From assembly GCA_934462775.1 (NCBI GenBank), contig CAKSIR010000130.1:1-6469 (forward strand): DNA of 6,469 bases. Reading direction: 5' to 3'. Of this stretch, positions 1 through 6,296 are shown piece by piece. The first letter of the stretch is position 1; each line of letters opens with the position of its first letter. Source of the DNA: an uncultured Ruminiclostridium sp. (GTDB lineage Bacteria > Bacillota > Clostridia > Oscillospirales > Ruminococcaceae). The notes beneath the pieces are model-generated. The model did not search any database. It was not told where the DNA came from and saw only the letters and a list, made by a program, of their open reading frames with translations. The translations under genes and the position numbers were made by a program.

Positions 1-18
1 ATCAAAAACTCAAACAAA

Positions 19-55
19 TAAGAAAACAGCCTGTAAGTCCAATCTTACAGGCTGT
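19..55 (-). terminator. Intrinsic terminator of the minus-strand LacI-family gene
   Basis: A perfect 12-bp inverted repeat has arms at 26-37 and 44-55 (core CAGCCTGTAAG / CTTACAGGCTG) and a 6-nt loop. Read on the minus strand it starts 3 bp after the stop codon of the regulator and is followed by TTTTCTTATTTG, a normal U-rich tail. The plus side is also T-rich (ATTTT), so it might act in both directions, but only the minus-strand gene is visible here. Confidence 0.88.
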
Positions 56-58
56 ATT

Positions 59-1054
59 TTAATCTCCGGTTGATTCTCTGAGAACAAGACTATGCGGCAG
101 CATATAAATGTTTTTGTCGGGTACATCAGCTTTCATGTTCTCAATAAGCTTTTCAATTACAAGCTTACCCTGCAGGAAACAAGGCTGTTCAACAGTTGAA
201 AGATGCGGGACGAAGATGTGCGAATAGGCAATATTGTCGAATCCGAAGAACATAATGTCCTTTCCAATCTTAAATCCGTTGCTGATTGCATAGTTCATTG
301 CGCCAATGGCAATCATATCAGAAATGGAGAAAATTGCCGTGGGTGGTTCGGGCAGACTGAGCAAATGCTCACAGCCGACTGTACCGCTGTCCGTGTCATA
401 CGTTCCGTAGTAAACAAGGCTTTCGTCATAAGGTATATTGTTTGCCTCGAGCGCCTGTCTGTATCCGATTTCGCGGTCGATTGAGGACTGACTGCGGAGC
501 TCGGTGGTAATAAGACCGATACGCTTATGCCCCTTGTTTATAAGGTACTGAACCGCGTCGCGGCCCGCCTTTACATTATCAATAGTTACCGTCAGAACGT
601 TACAGTTGTCCAGTCGTTCCAGACACATTGCTATGTTGTGGTTTTCCGCAAGCTTTGAGATTGTCTGCGCGTTGAGCTTAGGTCCAAGCAGAACAGCGCC
701 GTCAACCGAACGCGAAAACAACATTCCCAGCAAGTGCATTTCATGCTCAGGGTCATCGTGAGTTGTGGCAATCAGCACATCATAGCCTTGTGTAAATGCT
801 GCCTGCTCCATGCCTCTGAGAACATCTGAATAGAAGCTTTGCTCGGTAGATGCGATAATGGCAAGAATGCGCTTTGTTTCACTTTTTCTCAGGTCGCGTC
901 CTAAAAAATTCGGACTGTATCCCAGCGATTCAACGGCAAGGTTTACTGCCTCAATCGCCTCGTCGGATACGTTGGATTTTTTATTAAGAACTCGTGAAAC
1001 CGTTGCAACAGATACGTTTGCAGCTTTTGCAACATCTTTTATGGTTACGCTCAT
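59..1054 (-). CDS. LacI/GalR-family transcriptional regulator (331 aa)
   Basis: A DNA-binding repressor or activator whose periplasmic-binding-protein-like domain senses a small ligand, usually a sugar. Residues 4-23 (TIKDVAKAANVSVATVSRVL) form the LacI-type helix-turn-helix. The hinge YSPNFLGRDL (about 46-55) keeps the conserved PN and the minor-groove Leu. Residues 62-331 form the two-lobed effector domain, with the family signature FFGFDNIAYSHIFVPHLSTVEQP near the C-terminus. The length is normal for the family. The ATG at 1054 is preceded by AGGAAAGG with 8 nt spacing, so this start is well supported. The gene is divergent from a second LacI-family gene and is followed directly by a terminator, so it is monocistronic. 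A palindrome over its own promoter suggests autoregulation (inference). The ligand and targets cannot be told from the window because no sugar transport or hydrolase gene is adjacent. Confidence 0.95.
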   Translation of the reverse strand: MSVTIKDVAKAANVSVATVSRVLNKKSNVSDEAIEAVNLAVESLGYSPNFLGRDLRKSETKRILAIIASTEQSFYSDVLRGMEQAAFTQGYDVLIATTHDDPEHEMHLLGMLFSRSVDGAVLLGPKLNAQTISKLAENHNIAMCLERLDNCNVLTVTIDNVKAGRDAVQYLINKGHKRIGLITTELRSQSSIDREIGYRQALEANNIPYDESLVYYGTYDTDSGTVGCEHLLSLPEPPTAIFSISDMIAIGAMNYAISNGFKIGKDIMFFGFDNIAYSHIFVPHLSTVEQPCFLQGKLVIEKLIENMKADVPDKNIYMLPHSLVLRESTGD

Positions 1055-1087
1055 GTCAATGACCTTTCCTTTTTATACTATATTATA

Positions 1088-1116
1088 ATTATAATATAAA
1101 TTGTAATGGTTTACAA
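1088..1116 (-). promoter_or_regulatory. Promoter of the minus-strand LacI-family gene
   Basis: On the minus strand a -35 TTGTAA (1116-1111, 4/6 to TTGACA) is separated by exactly 17 bp from a perfect -10 TATAAT (1093-1088). This predicts a start near 1081 and a leader of about 27 nt that carries the AAAGG ribosome-binding site. The AT-rich tract nearby holds other TATAAT-like hexamers, so the exact -10 is the less certain part. Confidence 0.6.
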
Positions 1117-1117
1117 T
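1100..1117. promoter_or_regulatory. Candidate LacI-family operator palindrome
   Basis: ATTGTAA (1100-1106) and TTACAAT (1111-1117) are perfect inverted arms around TGGT, giving an even 18-bp palindrome, the geometry of LacI-family operators. The centre is GG rather than the typical CG, and the two inner pairs mismatch. It covers the -35 and part of the spacer of the minus-strand promoter, so a bound repressor would block that promoter. Which of the two flanking regulators binds it is not shown by the sequence. Confidence 0.5.
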
Positions 1118-1276
1118 ATCCTTTTTAAACAAATTTGGAAATTCAAATTCGGATAAACTAACAAAAAGACAAAATATTCCTTAATCAGCATATATGTCAA
1201 ATCGTTCCTTAGGTAACAATAATCAGCTTGTTAGTTTTAAACAACATTTGATAAAAAAATTTGTACATTCTATTAC
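1118..1276. other. AT-rich divergent spacer, no gene seen
   Basis: This is the centre of the 315-bp gap between the divergent regulators. I see no convincing small ORF with a ribosome-binding site. It holds scattered short repeats: an exact 10-bp inverted repeat AAACTAACAA (1155-1164) / TTGTTAGTTT (1228-1237), TTCCTTA at 1177-1183 and 1205-1211, and TAATCAGC at 1182-1189 and 1220-1227. An alternative plus-strand promoter, TTGATA (1248-1253), 17 bp, TATTAC (1271-1276), is also possible. Confidence 0.4.
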
Positions 1277-1305
1277 TTTACAAAATGGTGCTTATAACTT
1301 AAAAT
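1277..1305 (+). promoter_or_regulatory. Promoter of the plus-strand LacI-family/tatD operon
   Basis: TTTACA (1277-1282, 5/6 to the -35 consensus), a 17-bp spacer and TAAAAT (1300-1305, 5/6 to the -10 consensus) predict a start near 1312. That is about 58 nt before the ATG at 1370. No clear LacI-type palindrome overlaps it. Confidence 0.55.
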
Positions 1306-1369
1306 ATAATTAAGTAAATTGTACGCTAATATTTGTGTTCATATAAAAAAGTTGCAAAGGGGAAGTCAG

Positions 1370-2380
1370 ATGATTAAAAAAAATGTGACCATGAGCGATA
1401 TTGCAGCCGAGCTTAACGTAAGCACAGTAACCGTTTCAAAGGCGCTTGGCGATAAGGACGGCGTAAGCGAAGAGCTGCGCGAAAAGATAAAGCAGAAAGC
1501 AAACGAAATGGGCTATCGCTTCAACTATGCCTCAAAAGCCGTAAAGGACGGCTTTACCTATAATATAAGCGTTGTGGTTGCAAAGCATTTTATTCATGAC
1601 GCAAGCGCTTTTTACTGGGTTGTTTACAGATACATTGTTGAGCTTCTGCAAAAGCAGAGCTACTACGGAATCCTTGAAGTAGTTCTTGAAAAAGACGAGC
1701 TTTCAAACGAAATGCCGAATTCCATTATCGACAACAAGGTTGACGGAATTATCGTGCTTGGACAGTTTGCGGACGAATATGTAAACACCCTGCTCTCCTA
1801 CAACATTCCTACTGTTTTTCTGGATTTTTACAGCAGCAGAATCGACGTTGAAACCGTGCTTTCCGATAACTTTTTCGGCGCATACACTCTTACAAACTAC
1901 CTTATTGCCAACGGTCACAGAAACATTGGCTTTGTGGGAACCGTAAACTCTACATCAAGTATTCAGGACAGATATTTAGGCTATTACAAGTCGCTTATCG
2001 AAAACCGTATTCCGCTGAACGATAAATGGGTAATTGACGACCGCAACGAGGACGGACTTATGTACAGCGAATTTGCGCTGCCTGAGGAAATGCCAACTGC
2101 ATTTGTCTGCAACTGCGATGAAACAGCATACAGCCTTATCAATCAGCTTAAGCTGAAAGGCTGCAGCGTACCCGACGACATATCCGTAGTCGGCTACGAC
2201 AACCACATTTACTCAACCATTGCGAACCCGCGCATTACAACGATCGACGTCAACAGCTACCGTATGTCCAGCGAGGCGGTTGAAATTATAATCAAGAAAA
2301 TCCGCGATAACAACTACAAATGCGGACGTATTCTTGTTACCGGAAAGCTCATCGAAAGGGACAGCGTTAAAAAAATCTGA
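1370..2380 (+). CDS. LacI/GalR-family transcriptional regulator (336 aa), coupled to tatD
   Basis: A ligand-responsive DNA-binding regulator of the LacI family. The helix-turn-helix is at residues 7-26 (TMSDIAAELNVSTVTVSKAL). The effector domain follows from about residue 66 and ends with the canonical VPDDISVVGYDNHIYSTIANPRITTIDVN block. The ATG at 1370 is chosen because AAAGGGG (1356-1362) sits 7 nt upstream; the in-frame TTG at 1319 has no ribosome-binding site and only adds 17 unrelated residues. The hinge is unusual: YRFNYASKAV replaces the common YxPNxxAxxL, so the helix-starting Pro is Phe and the DNA-intercalating Leu is Val58. The stop overlaps the tatD start by 1 bp, so the two are surely co-transcribed. 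The effector and targets are unknown. Its sequence differs greatly from the divergent regulator, so this is not a recent duplication. Confidence 0.94.
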   Translation: MIKKNVTMSDIAAELNVSTVTVSKALGDKDGVSEELREKIKQKANEMGYRFNYASKAVKDGFTYNISVVVAKHFIHDASAFYWVVYRYIVELLQKQSYYGILEVVLEKDELSNEMPNSIIDNKVDGIIVLGQFADEYVNTLLSYNIPTVFLDFYSSRIDVETVLSDNFFGAYTLTNYLIANGHRNIGFVGTVNSTSSIQDRYLGYYKSLIENRIPLNDKWVIDDRNEDGLMYSEFALPEEMPTAFVCNCDETAYSLINQLKLKGCSVPDDISVVGYDNHIYSTIANPRITTIDVNSYRMSSEAVEIIIKKIRDNNYKCGRILVTGKLIERDSVKKI

Positions 2381-3150
2381 TGTCGGTTAAAATTATTGAT
2401 TCACACGCTCACTATGACGATTCTGCCTTCGACGGGGACAGAGAGCAGCTTTTAAGCTCCATGTTCGAATCGTCTGTGGAGCTTGTTATAGAAATGGGCT
2501 GCTCAATGGAAAGCAGCCGAAATTCCGTTGCGCTTTCCCAAAAATATCCGCAGATATATGCAGCGGTAGGCGTACACCCGGAGGACTGCGGCAAGGTGTA
2601 CGACGGCTACATTGAGGAGCTGGAGCAGCTTTCAAGGAACGAAAAGGTTGTTGCAATCGGCGAAATCGGACTTGATTATCACTATGACGGATTCGACCGC
2701 GAAAAGCAGATTGAGGTTTTTGAGCAGCAGCTTATACTTGCGCAAAGGCTCGGCCTGCCGGTGGTTATTCACTCCCGTGACGCTACAAAGGACTGTATGG
2801 AGCTGCTAAAAAAATACAAGCCTAAAGGCGTTGTCCACTGCTTTTCAGGCAGCGCCGAAACTGCAAAGGAAATCATTTCGCTGGGAATGTACATCGGCTT
2901 TACAGGTGTTCTTACCTTTAAAAACGCCAGGAAGGCAATCGAAGCCTGCGAGGTTATTCCGACAGACAGGCTGCTGCTTGAAACAGACTGCCCTTACATG
3001 GCGCCGGTTCCGTTCAGAGGAAAGCGCTGCGACAGCACAATGATAAGGTTCACCGCTGAGAAAATGGCTGAAATCAAGGGTGTAACTCCCGATAAAATAC
3101 AGGGAATATGCAATAACAACGCAAAAATCTTGTTTGCTATTGCAAATTGA
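2380..3150 (+). CDS. tatD: TatD-family metal-dependent hydrolase / DNase (256 aa)
   Basis: A cytoplasmic TIM-barrel metalloenzyme of the TatD family (amidohydrolase superfamily). Characterised members are Mg/Mn/Zn-dependent 3'-5' exonucleases or DNases, and some act as D-aminoacyl-tRNA deacylases. All family motifs are visible: DSHAHYD with H9 and H11, GVHPED with H66, AIGEIGLDY with E95, VIHSRDA with H131, HCFSG with H153, and LLETDCPYMAP with D203. PVPFRGKRC at 210-217 matches the usual PxPxRGKRN segment. The full length is typical. The ATG overlaps the TGA of the upstream regulator (TGATG). The only purine-rich stretch, AAAGGGA, is about 20 nt upstream, so translation probably depends on termination and reinitiation. 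Partnership with a LacI-family gene is not the common metS-tatD-rnmV-ksgA setting. The substrate of this protein cannot be assigned. Confidence 0.93.
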   Translation: MSVKIIDSHAHYDDSAFDGDREQLLSSMFESSVELVIEMGCSMESSRNSVALSQKYPQIYAAVGVHPEDCGKVYDGYIEELEQLSRNEKVVAIGEIGLDYHYDGFDREKQIEVFEQQLILAQRLGLPVVIHSRDATKDCMELLKKYKPKGVVHCFSGSAETAKEIISLGMYIGFTGVLTFKNARKAIEACEVIPTDRLLLETDCPYMAPVPFRGKRCDSTMIRFTAEKMAEIKGVTPDKIQGICNNNAKILFAIAN

Positions 3151-3168
3151 CGGATTTTGTGATACAAT
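3140..3168 (+). promoter_or_regulatory. Promoter upstream of the corC-like gene, overlapping the tatD stop
   Basis: TTGCAA (3140-3145, 4/6) is followed after 17 bp by TACAAT (3163-3168, 5/6), with a TG at 3160-3161 giving an extended -10. The predicted start is near 3175. The -35 lies in the last codons of tatD. The transcript would begin just before the hairpin at 3181-3202. Confidence 0.5.
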
Positions 3169-3180
3169 TAAATAAAATTA

Positions 3181-3212
3181 TAAGCCTGTTTTTGCAGGCT
3201 TAAATCTTTTAT
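3181..3212 (+). terminator. Hairpin between tatD and the corC-like gene, weak terminator or leader stem
   Basis: TAAGCCTG (3181-3188) and CAGGCTTA (3195-3202) form an 8-bp stem with a TTTTTG loop, followed by AATCTTTTAT. It is 31 bp after the tatD stop, so it could end the lacI-tatD transcript, though the stem is short and the U-tract interrupted. Because a good promoter sits just upstream, it would also lie near the 5' end of the corC-like mRNA. Confidence 0.5.
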
Positions 3213-3230
3213 TCAAGAAAGGAAAACAAA

Positions 3231-4148
3231 ATGGACTCTGACGGGCGAAAACAAAACAAGTCTGTAAAGGAGGTGCTTCTTTTCCCGCTTATAGCGTTGG
3301 AAAAGGGGTTAAAGGCACTGCTGAGAAAAGCGCTCGGCGACGGCTTTGACGAAGTAACCGAGGACGATATTATGTCCATGATTGACGCGGGCAACGAAAG
3401 CGGCACTATCGAGGACAACTCGGCTGAAATGATAAGCAACGTGTTTCAATTCAGCGACCTTAACGCATCGGACGTAATGACGCACCGAATCAATATCACA
3501 GGAGTAGACGTTGATTCAAATCTTGAGGATATTATTTATCTTGCTCTTGAAAAGGGCTTTTCACGAATTCCCGTATACCAAGGAAGCATCGATACCATAA
3601 TCGGCATCATTATCGTAAAGGATCTTCTTTGTCTTGTGGGCGAGGAGGATCTCAGCAAGTTCAGCATCAACGATTTCCTCCGCGATGTTGTGTTCATTCC
3701 TGAGTCTTGCTCCTGCTCAGATACGTTCAAATACCTCACCAACATGAAAACAGGCATGGCTGTCGTGGTGGATGAGTACGGCGGCACCGCAGGAATTGTC
3801 ACTCTTGAGGATCTGATTGAGGCGGTAATGGGCAACATTCAGGACGAATACGATGACGAGGACAGCGAGATAAAGAAAATCGGCAACGAGAAATATGAAA
3901 TTGATGGAGAGGCTGACCCCGAGGAGGTATTGGAGCTGTTCGGACTGGAGCTTCCCGAAGATCACGAATACGACACGATTGCGGGCTTTGTAACGGACTT
4001 ATTGGGATATATCCCCGAAAACGTTGACAGACCGCCCCACGTTGACTATAAAAATATCCGATTTGTTATCACACAGGTTGAGGATAACCGAATCATGAAA
4101 ATAATTGCGGTAAAAAACGAAGACGCAGAATCTAAAAATGAAACATAA
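3231..4148 (+). CDS. CorC/HlyC-like protein with two CBS domains, no DUF21 (305 aa)
   Basis: Belongs to the CorC/HlyC (TlyC, 'hemolysin-related') family, whose members are linked to Mg2+/Co2+ efflux or its regulation; hemolysis is only a historical label. Residues 40-85 form the acidic helical lead-in (EDDIMSMIDAG...SDLNASDVMTHR). A CBS pair follows at about 80-205, whose end shows VVVDEYGGTAGIVTLEDLIEAVMG. The C-terminal CorC_HlyC domain (about 215-300) contains YEIDGEADPEEV and YDTIAGFVTDLLGYIP. The usual DVMTPR motif reads DVMTHR. There is no N-terminal DUF21 membrane domain, as in E. coli CorC. The segment VLLFPLIALEKGLKALL near the start is amphipathic and could touch the membrane, but is not a clear transmembrane helix. 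AAGAAAGGA (3216-3223) is 7 nt before the ATG. The CBS pair probably binds an adenine nucleotide (family knowledge). It is monocistronic, between its own promoter and a shared terminator. Confidence 0.9.
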   Translation: MDSDGRKQNKSVKEVLLFPLIALEKGLKALLRKALGDGFDEVTEDDIMSMIDAGNESGTIEDNSAEMISNVFQFSDLNASDVMTHRINITGVDVDSNLEDIIYLALEKGFSRIPVYQGSIDTIIGIIIVKDLLCLVGEEDLSKFSINDFLRDVVFIPESCSCSDTFKYLTNMKTGMAVVVDEYGGTAGIVTLEDLIEAVMGNIQDEYDDEDSEIKKIGNEKYEIDGEADPEEVLELFGLELPEDHEYDTIAGFVTDLLGYIPENVDRPPHVDYKNIRFVITQVEDNRIMKIIAVKNEDAESKNET

Positions 4149-4151
4149 ATA

Positions 4152-4183
4152 AAGCCTATAATCAAACGATTATAGGCTTATTT
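4152..4183. terminator. Bidirectional terminator between convergent corC-like gene and dnaI
   Basis: AAGCCTATAATC (4152-4163) and GATTATAGGCTT (4168-4179) make a perfect 12-bp stem with an AAAC loop in the 34-bp gap between convergent stop codons. The minus-strand side runs into TTATTTATG and the plus-strand side into ATTTC, so it can serve both genes, with the minus-strand tail being the more U-rich. Confidence 0.85.
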
Positions 4184-5169
4184 CATCTCTTGGCAAGCTT
4201 TTTCTGAACCCTTATATCTTTTCCAACAAAGAAAAGCTGCTCCATCGTAAACAGTCTTGAAGTAATTCTGTCGCCGTATCTTTGCTTGATTTCAGACGAT
4301 TCAAGGTTTGTGTTTACAATAATCGGCTTACCAGAATTATACCTTGTGTTGAGAATGTTATACAACGCAGAAACGTAAAACTGCTTGTCAAACTCAGCCC
4401 CAAGGTCGTCCAATACCAACAAATCCGCCGTCATTATCAGGTTTGTGGTTTCATCATTTTTTTCGTACCCGAAATGCTCCTGTTCAAGCTTGCGGAACAA
4501 ATCAGGCGCAGAGCCGTAAACAGCGCTGTACCCCTGCTCAAGCACCCTGTCGGCAATTGCAAGCGACAGGTGCGTTTTGCCAAGACCCGTCTTGCCTTTC
4601 ATTAGGATACTGTTATTTGGCAGGTGGAAATTCTCCGCATACTTTATGCAATAATCAAGATTATGCTTCATAAGCTGACGCATATTCATGTTCTTCACAG
4701 GATCAACCGCGTCAGGATAATAGCCGCAGTCAAAGGTTTCGAACTTGCAGAGCTGCATCGGCGACGAGGAATTAAGCTCCTCCGACGCAAGCCGCTTCAC
4801 AATGTCCATAAAGCAGGAGCAGCGGCGATTTTCGTAAACGCCTGTATCCTTGCACTTTGAACAAGTGTATATGCTGTCAAGATATTCCTTCGGCAAACCA
4901 ACGCTCTCCAGAGCGCCGCCTATTTTTTCCTGCAAGGCAAGATTAACTCTTTCAACGCTTTTAATCTTTTCCCTTGCGTCAGGCGTTCCTGACAGAATTA
5001 TATTTGCCAGCTTTTCCCCCGTCTTTGATAGCTCGAAACGGTAATCTCTTATAGCGGGAACCTTTGCCTCAGCTTCGGCAATGCGTCTGTCCTGAAGCTG
5101 CGAATTCATTGTCCTGCGGCGCTTTATTTCCTCTTCTGCCGCCGCATAGAATTTCCGGTCAAAACTCAT
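4183..5169 (-). CDS. dnaI: DnaI/DnaC-type replicative helicase loader, AAA+ ATPase (328 aa)
   Basis: An AAA+ ATPase that opens and loads the replicative helicase onto single-stranded DNA at origins and during restart. The N-terminal third is charged and helical and would bind helicase. It contains a metal-ligand set YTCSKCKDTG...RRCSCF (C103, C106, C117, C119) as in DnaI-type proteins. The ATPase domain has Walker A GKTGLGKT (192-199), Walker B LLVLDD (250-255), sensor-1 IIVNTN (283-288) and an arginine-finger region GDRITSRLF (299-307). The length is close to B. subtilis DnaI. The ATG at 5169 overlaps the TAA of the upstream dnaB/dnaD-like gene (TAATG), and GGGAGGG (5180-5174) lies just before it, so it has its own ribosome-binding site as well as coupling. 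IstB-type transposition helpers share this fold, but the Cys cluster, length and partner gene argue for a chromosomal helicase loader. Confidence 0.93.
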   Translation of the reverse strand: MSFDRKFYAAAEEEIKRRRTMNSQLQDRRIAEAEAKVPAIRDYRFELSKTGEKLANIILSGTPDAREKIKSVERVNLALQEKIGGALESVGLPKEYLDSIYTCSKCKDTGVYENRRCSCFMDIVKRLASEELNSSSPMQLCKFETFDCGYYPDAVDPVKNMNMRQLMKHNLDYCIKYAENFHLPNNSILMKGKTGLGKTHLSLAIADRVLEQGYSAVYGSAPDLFRKLEQEHFGYEKNDETTNLIMTADLLVLDDLGAEFDKQFYVSALYNILNTRYNSGKPIIVNTNLESSEIKQRYGDRITSRLFTMEQLFFVGKDIRVQKKLAKR

Positions 5170-6146
5170 TATTCCCTCCCATATTTTTCAAGCGCAATTT
5201 TGTCCAGATCGTCAATATCAAACGATGAAGCGCTGTCTTCCTTTGTTTTTTCGCGGCGCTTACTCTCGTATTCGTTCACCTGCGATACAACGGTAAAGCC
5301 GCTCTTGCTCCAGCTTTGAAGTATTTTGTCCATGTAGGGAAACGATAGCTTTCCTGCTCCGTCAAGGGTGCGCTGATAAGCCTCATAAATCATATCGGTT
5401 GTAAATTTGTAATCATCAAGCCACTTAACAAGATATTCACGCTGATTTTTCGTAAAGGCGCTGTTCATTTCAAACAGCCTTTTCAGCTCGTATTCGGAGG
5501 CGTTGAAGCTCTTGAGATGCCTTAAGCGCTCCTCGGCTTTTTCAATAGTAACAATCTCGTTATCCACCCAGTCGCTTGCCATTGCCTTTATGTACGCAGG
5601 CGTGTTTTTTCCTATTGCAAAGCAGTATTCAACCAGCATGATTGCAACCTCGGCAGGAAGTCCCGCTTCCTCCACTATAAGCATAAGCGCATTTTGCTCG
5701 GCGTGCTTAAGCGGTCTGCCGTACAGTTCCTCGCAGCGGGTAAACAGAAACTTCACTGCGTCGCTTCCCCTCACCGACGCGGCAATTTCAGTCGGCTTAA
5801 ATTCAGGCGGCCTTGTTAAGTCCACCTTGCGCGCAGACGGACTTTCAGCAGGCTCGTTCTTTTTGAAAACAATATTGTCAGGCTGCGCCTGCGGCACAAG
5901 CTCGATTCCATCTGCGGATATAAGACCTCGCTGTTCCCAAAACTTAACGGAATCGTCAACCTGACCTGACGGAACGCCGGTACTCTGCGCTACATCATCG
6001 CTTGTGAAAACTGTTCCTCCGTTTCTCAAAAAGAAAAGAAGGACCTTCAGATTATCCCCGCTTGCAAGCTTTATGTAATTGTCAACTACGCTTGACGGAA
6101 CTGCAAAAACACTGTTCCAGCCTCCCATATTGAGTTTAAATGCCAT
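5169..6146 (-). CDS. DnaB/DnaD-family primosomal protein, winged helix plus two DDBH2 domains (325 aa)
   Basis: A Bacillota replication-initiation protein that acts with DnaI to bring the replicative helicase to the origin or a stalled fork. Residues 15-85 form the winged-helix DDBH1 domain (LLFFLRNGGTVFTSDDVAQSTGV...VKFWEQRGLI). After a linker (86-125), residues 127-212 form a first DnaD-like DDBH2 domain ending in AYIKAMASDW. Residues 218-285 look like a second, ending in PYMDKILQSWSKSG, the YxxxILxxWxxxG signature. Two such domains resemble B. subtilis DnaB rather than the one-domain DnaD, which fits its position directly before dnaI as in the B. subtilis dnaB-dnaI pair. A charged tail follows (RREKTKEDS). 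The ATG at 6146 is preferred: AGAGGT (6159-6154) is 7 nt upstream, and the in-frame ATG at 6233 would translate the palindromic repeat. The assignment to the DnaB subgroup is inferred from architecture. Confidence 0.88.
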   Translation of the reverse strand: MAFKLNMGGWNSVFAVPSSVVDNYIKLASGDNLKVLLFFLRNGGTVFTSDDVAQSTGVPSGQVDDSVKFWEQRGLISADGIELVPQAQPDNIVFKKNEPAESPSARKVDLTRPPEFKPTEIAASVRGSDAVKFLFTRCEELYGRPLKHAEQNALMLIVEEAGLPAEVAIMLVEYCFAIGKNTPAYIKAMASDWVDNEIVTIEKAEERLRHLKSFNASEYELKRLFEMNSAFTKNQREYLVKWLDDYKFTTDMIYEAYQRTLDGAGKLSFPYMDKILQSWSKSGFTVVSQVNEYESKRREKTKEDSASSFDIDDLDKIALEKYGRE

Positions 6147-6175
6147 TCTGAATACCTCTGTGATTATAACTATGT

Positions 6176-6222
6176 ATGCGGTCAAAATCGGTGAAGCCGA
6201 TTTTGAGTCTGAGGTTATTATA
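6176..6222. repeat. 47-bp perfect direct repeat, copy 1
   Basis: Identical over 47 bp to 6336-6382, at an offset of exactly 160 bp. Similarity continues with one mismatch (G6223 versus A6383) and CAT. Inside it TCAAAATCGG (6182-6191) and CCGATTTTGA (6197-6206) form a 10-bp hairpin with a TGAAG loop, followed by GTCTGAG (6207-6213) and a minus-strand TATAAT (6222-6217). It is non-coding and lies in the leader of the dnaB-like gene. Confidence 0.95.
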
Positions 6223-6225
6223 GCA
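6217..6225 (-). promoter_or_regulatory. Second extended -10 element in repeat copy 1
   Basis: On the minus strand TG (6225-6224), C, TATAAT (6222-6217) forms a perfect extended -10. I see no good -35 at the right distance (CCTTGC at 17 bp), so activity would rest on the extended -10. A start near 6210 would give a leader of about 64 nt containing a single hairpin. It is a duplicate of the -10 of the upstream promoter. Confidence 0.4.
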
Positions 6226-6228
6226 TAA

Positions 6229-6290
6229 ATCAAATCGCCGCAAGGCGATACGGCAAAGCCGTCATTTGCCGTCAGGCAAATGGATTTGAT
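6229..6290. repeat. Cloverleaf-like palindromic element between the direct repeats
   Basis: A closing stem ATCAAATC (6229-6236) / GATTTGAT (6283-6290) encloses three adjacent hairpins: ATCGCC/GGCGAT (6234-6249), ACGGC/GCCGT (6250-6262) and CATTTGCC/GGCAAATG (6263-6282). The first hairpin shares 6234-6236 with the closing stem, so those pairs compete. Such dense palindromes resemble REP/MITE-type intergenic elements. No ORF or transposase is inside, and copy number in the genome cannot be judged here. Confidence 0.75.
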
Positions 6291-6296
6291 GATAAA

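Noticed and set aside
1319..1369. TTG start at 1319 for the plus-strand LacI-family gene
   Set aside because: It has no ribosome-binding site and gives 17 residues ahead of the normal helix-turn-helix start. The ATG at 1370 has AAAGGGG 7 nt upstream.
3266..3275. Perfect Shine-Dalgarno-like AAAGGAGGTG inside the corC-like gene
   Set aside because: No ATG, GTG or TTG lies at a suitable distance downstream (the nearest in-frame TTG is about 20 nt away). It simply encodes Lys-Glu-Val, so I do not propose an internal start.
5503..5964. 153-codon open frame antisense to the dnaB-like gene, and similar antisense frames elsewhere
   Set aside because: These overlap well-supported genes on the other strand, lack ribosome-binding sites and family motifs, and are explained as shadow frames.
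6163..6168. TATAAT on the minus strand just upstream of the dnaB-like start
   Set aside because: Transcription would begin at or inside the ribosome-binding site, leaving a leader of about 9 nt, and no -35 is found at 17 bp. It is less likely than the upstream promoters.
6147..6233. In-frame ATG at 6233 adding 29 residues to the dnaB-like protein
   Set aside because: The extension is the translation of the palindromic repeat, has no family similarity and no ribosome-binding site. The ATG at 6146 has AGAGGT at the right distance and starts with family-like sequence.
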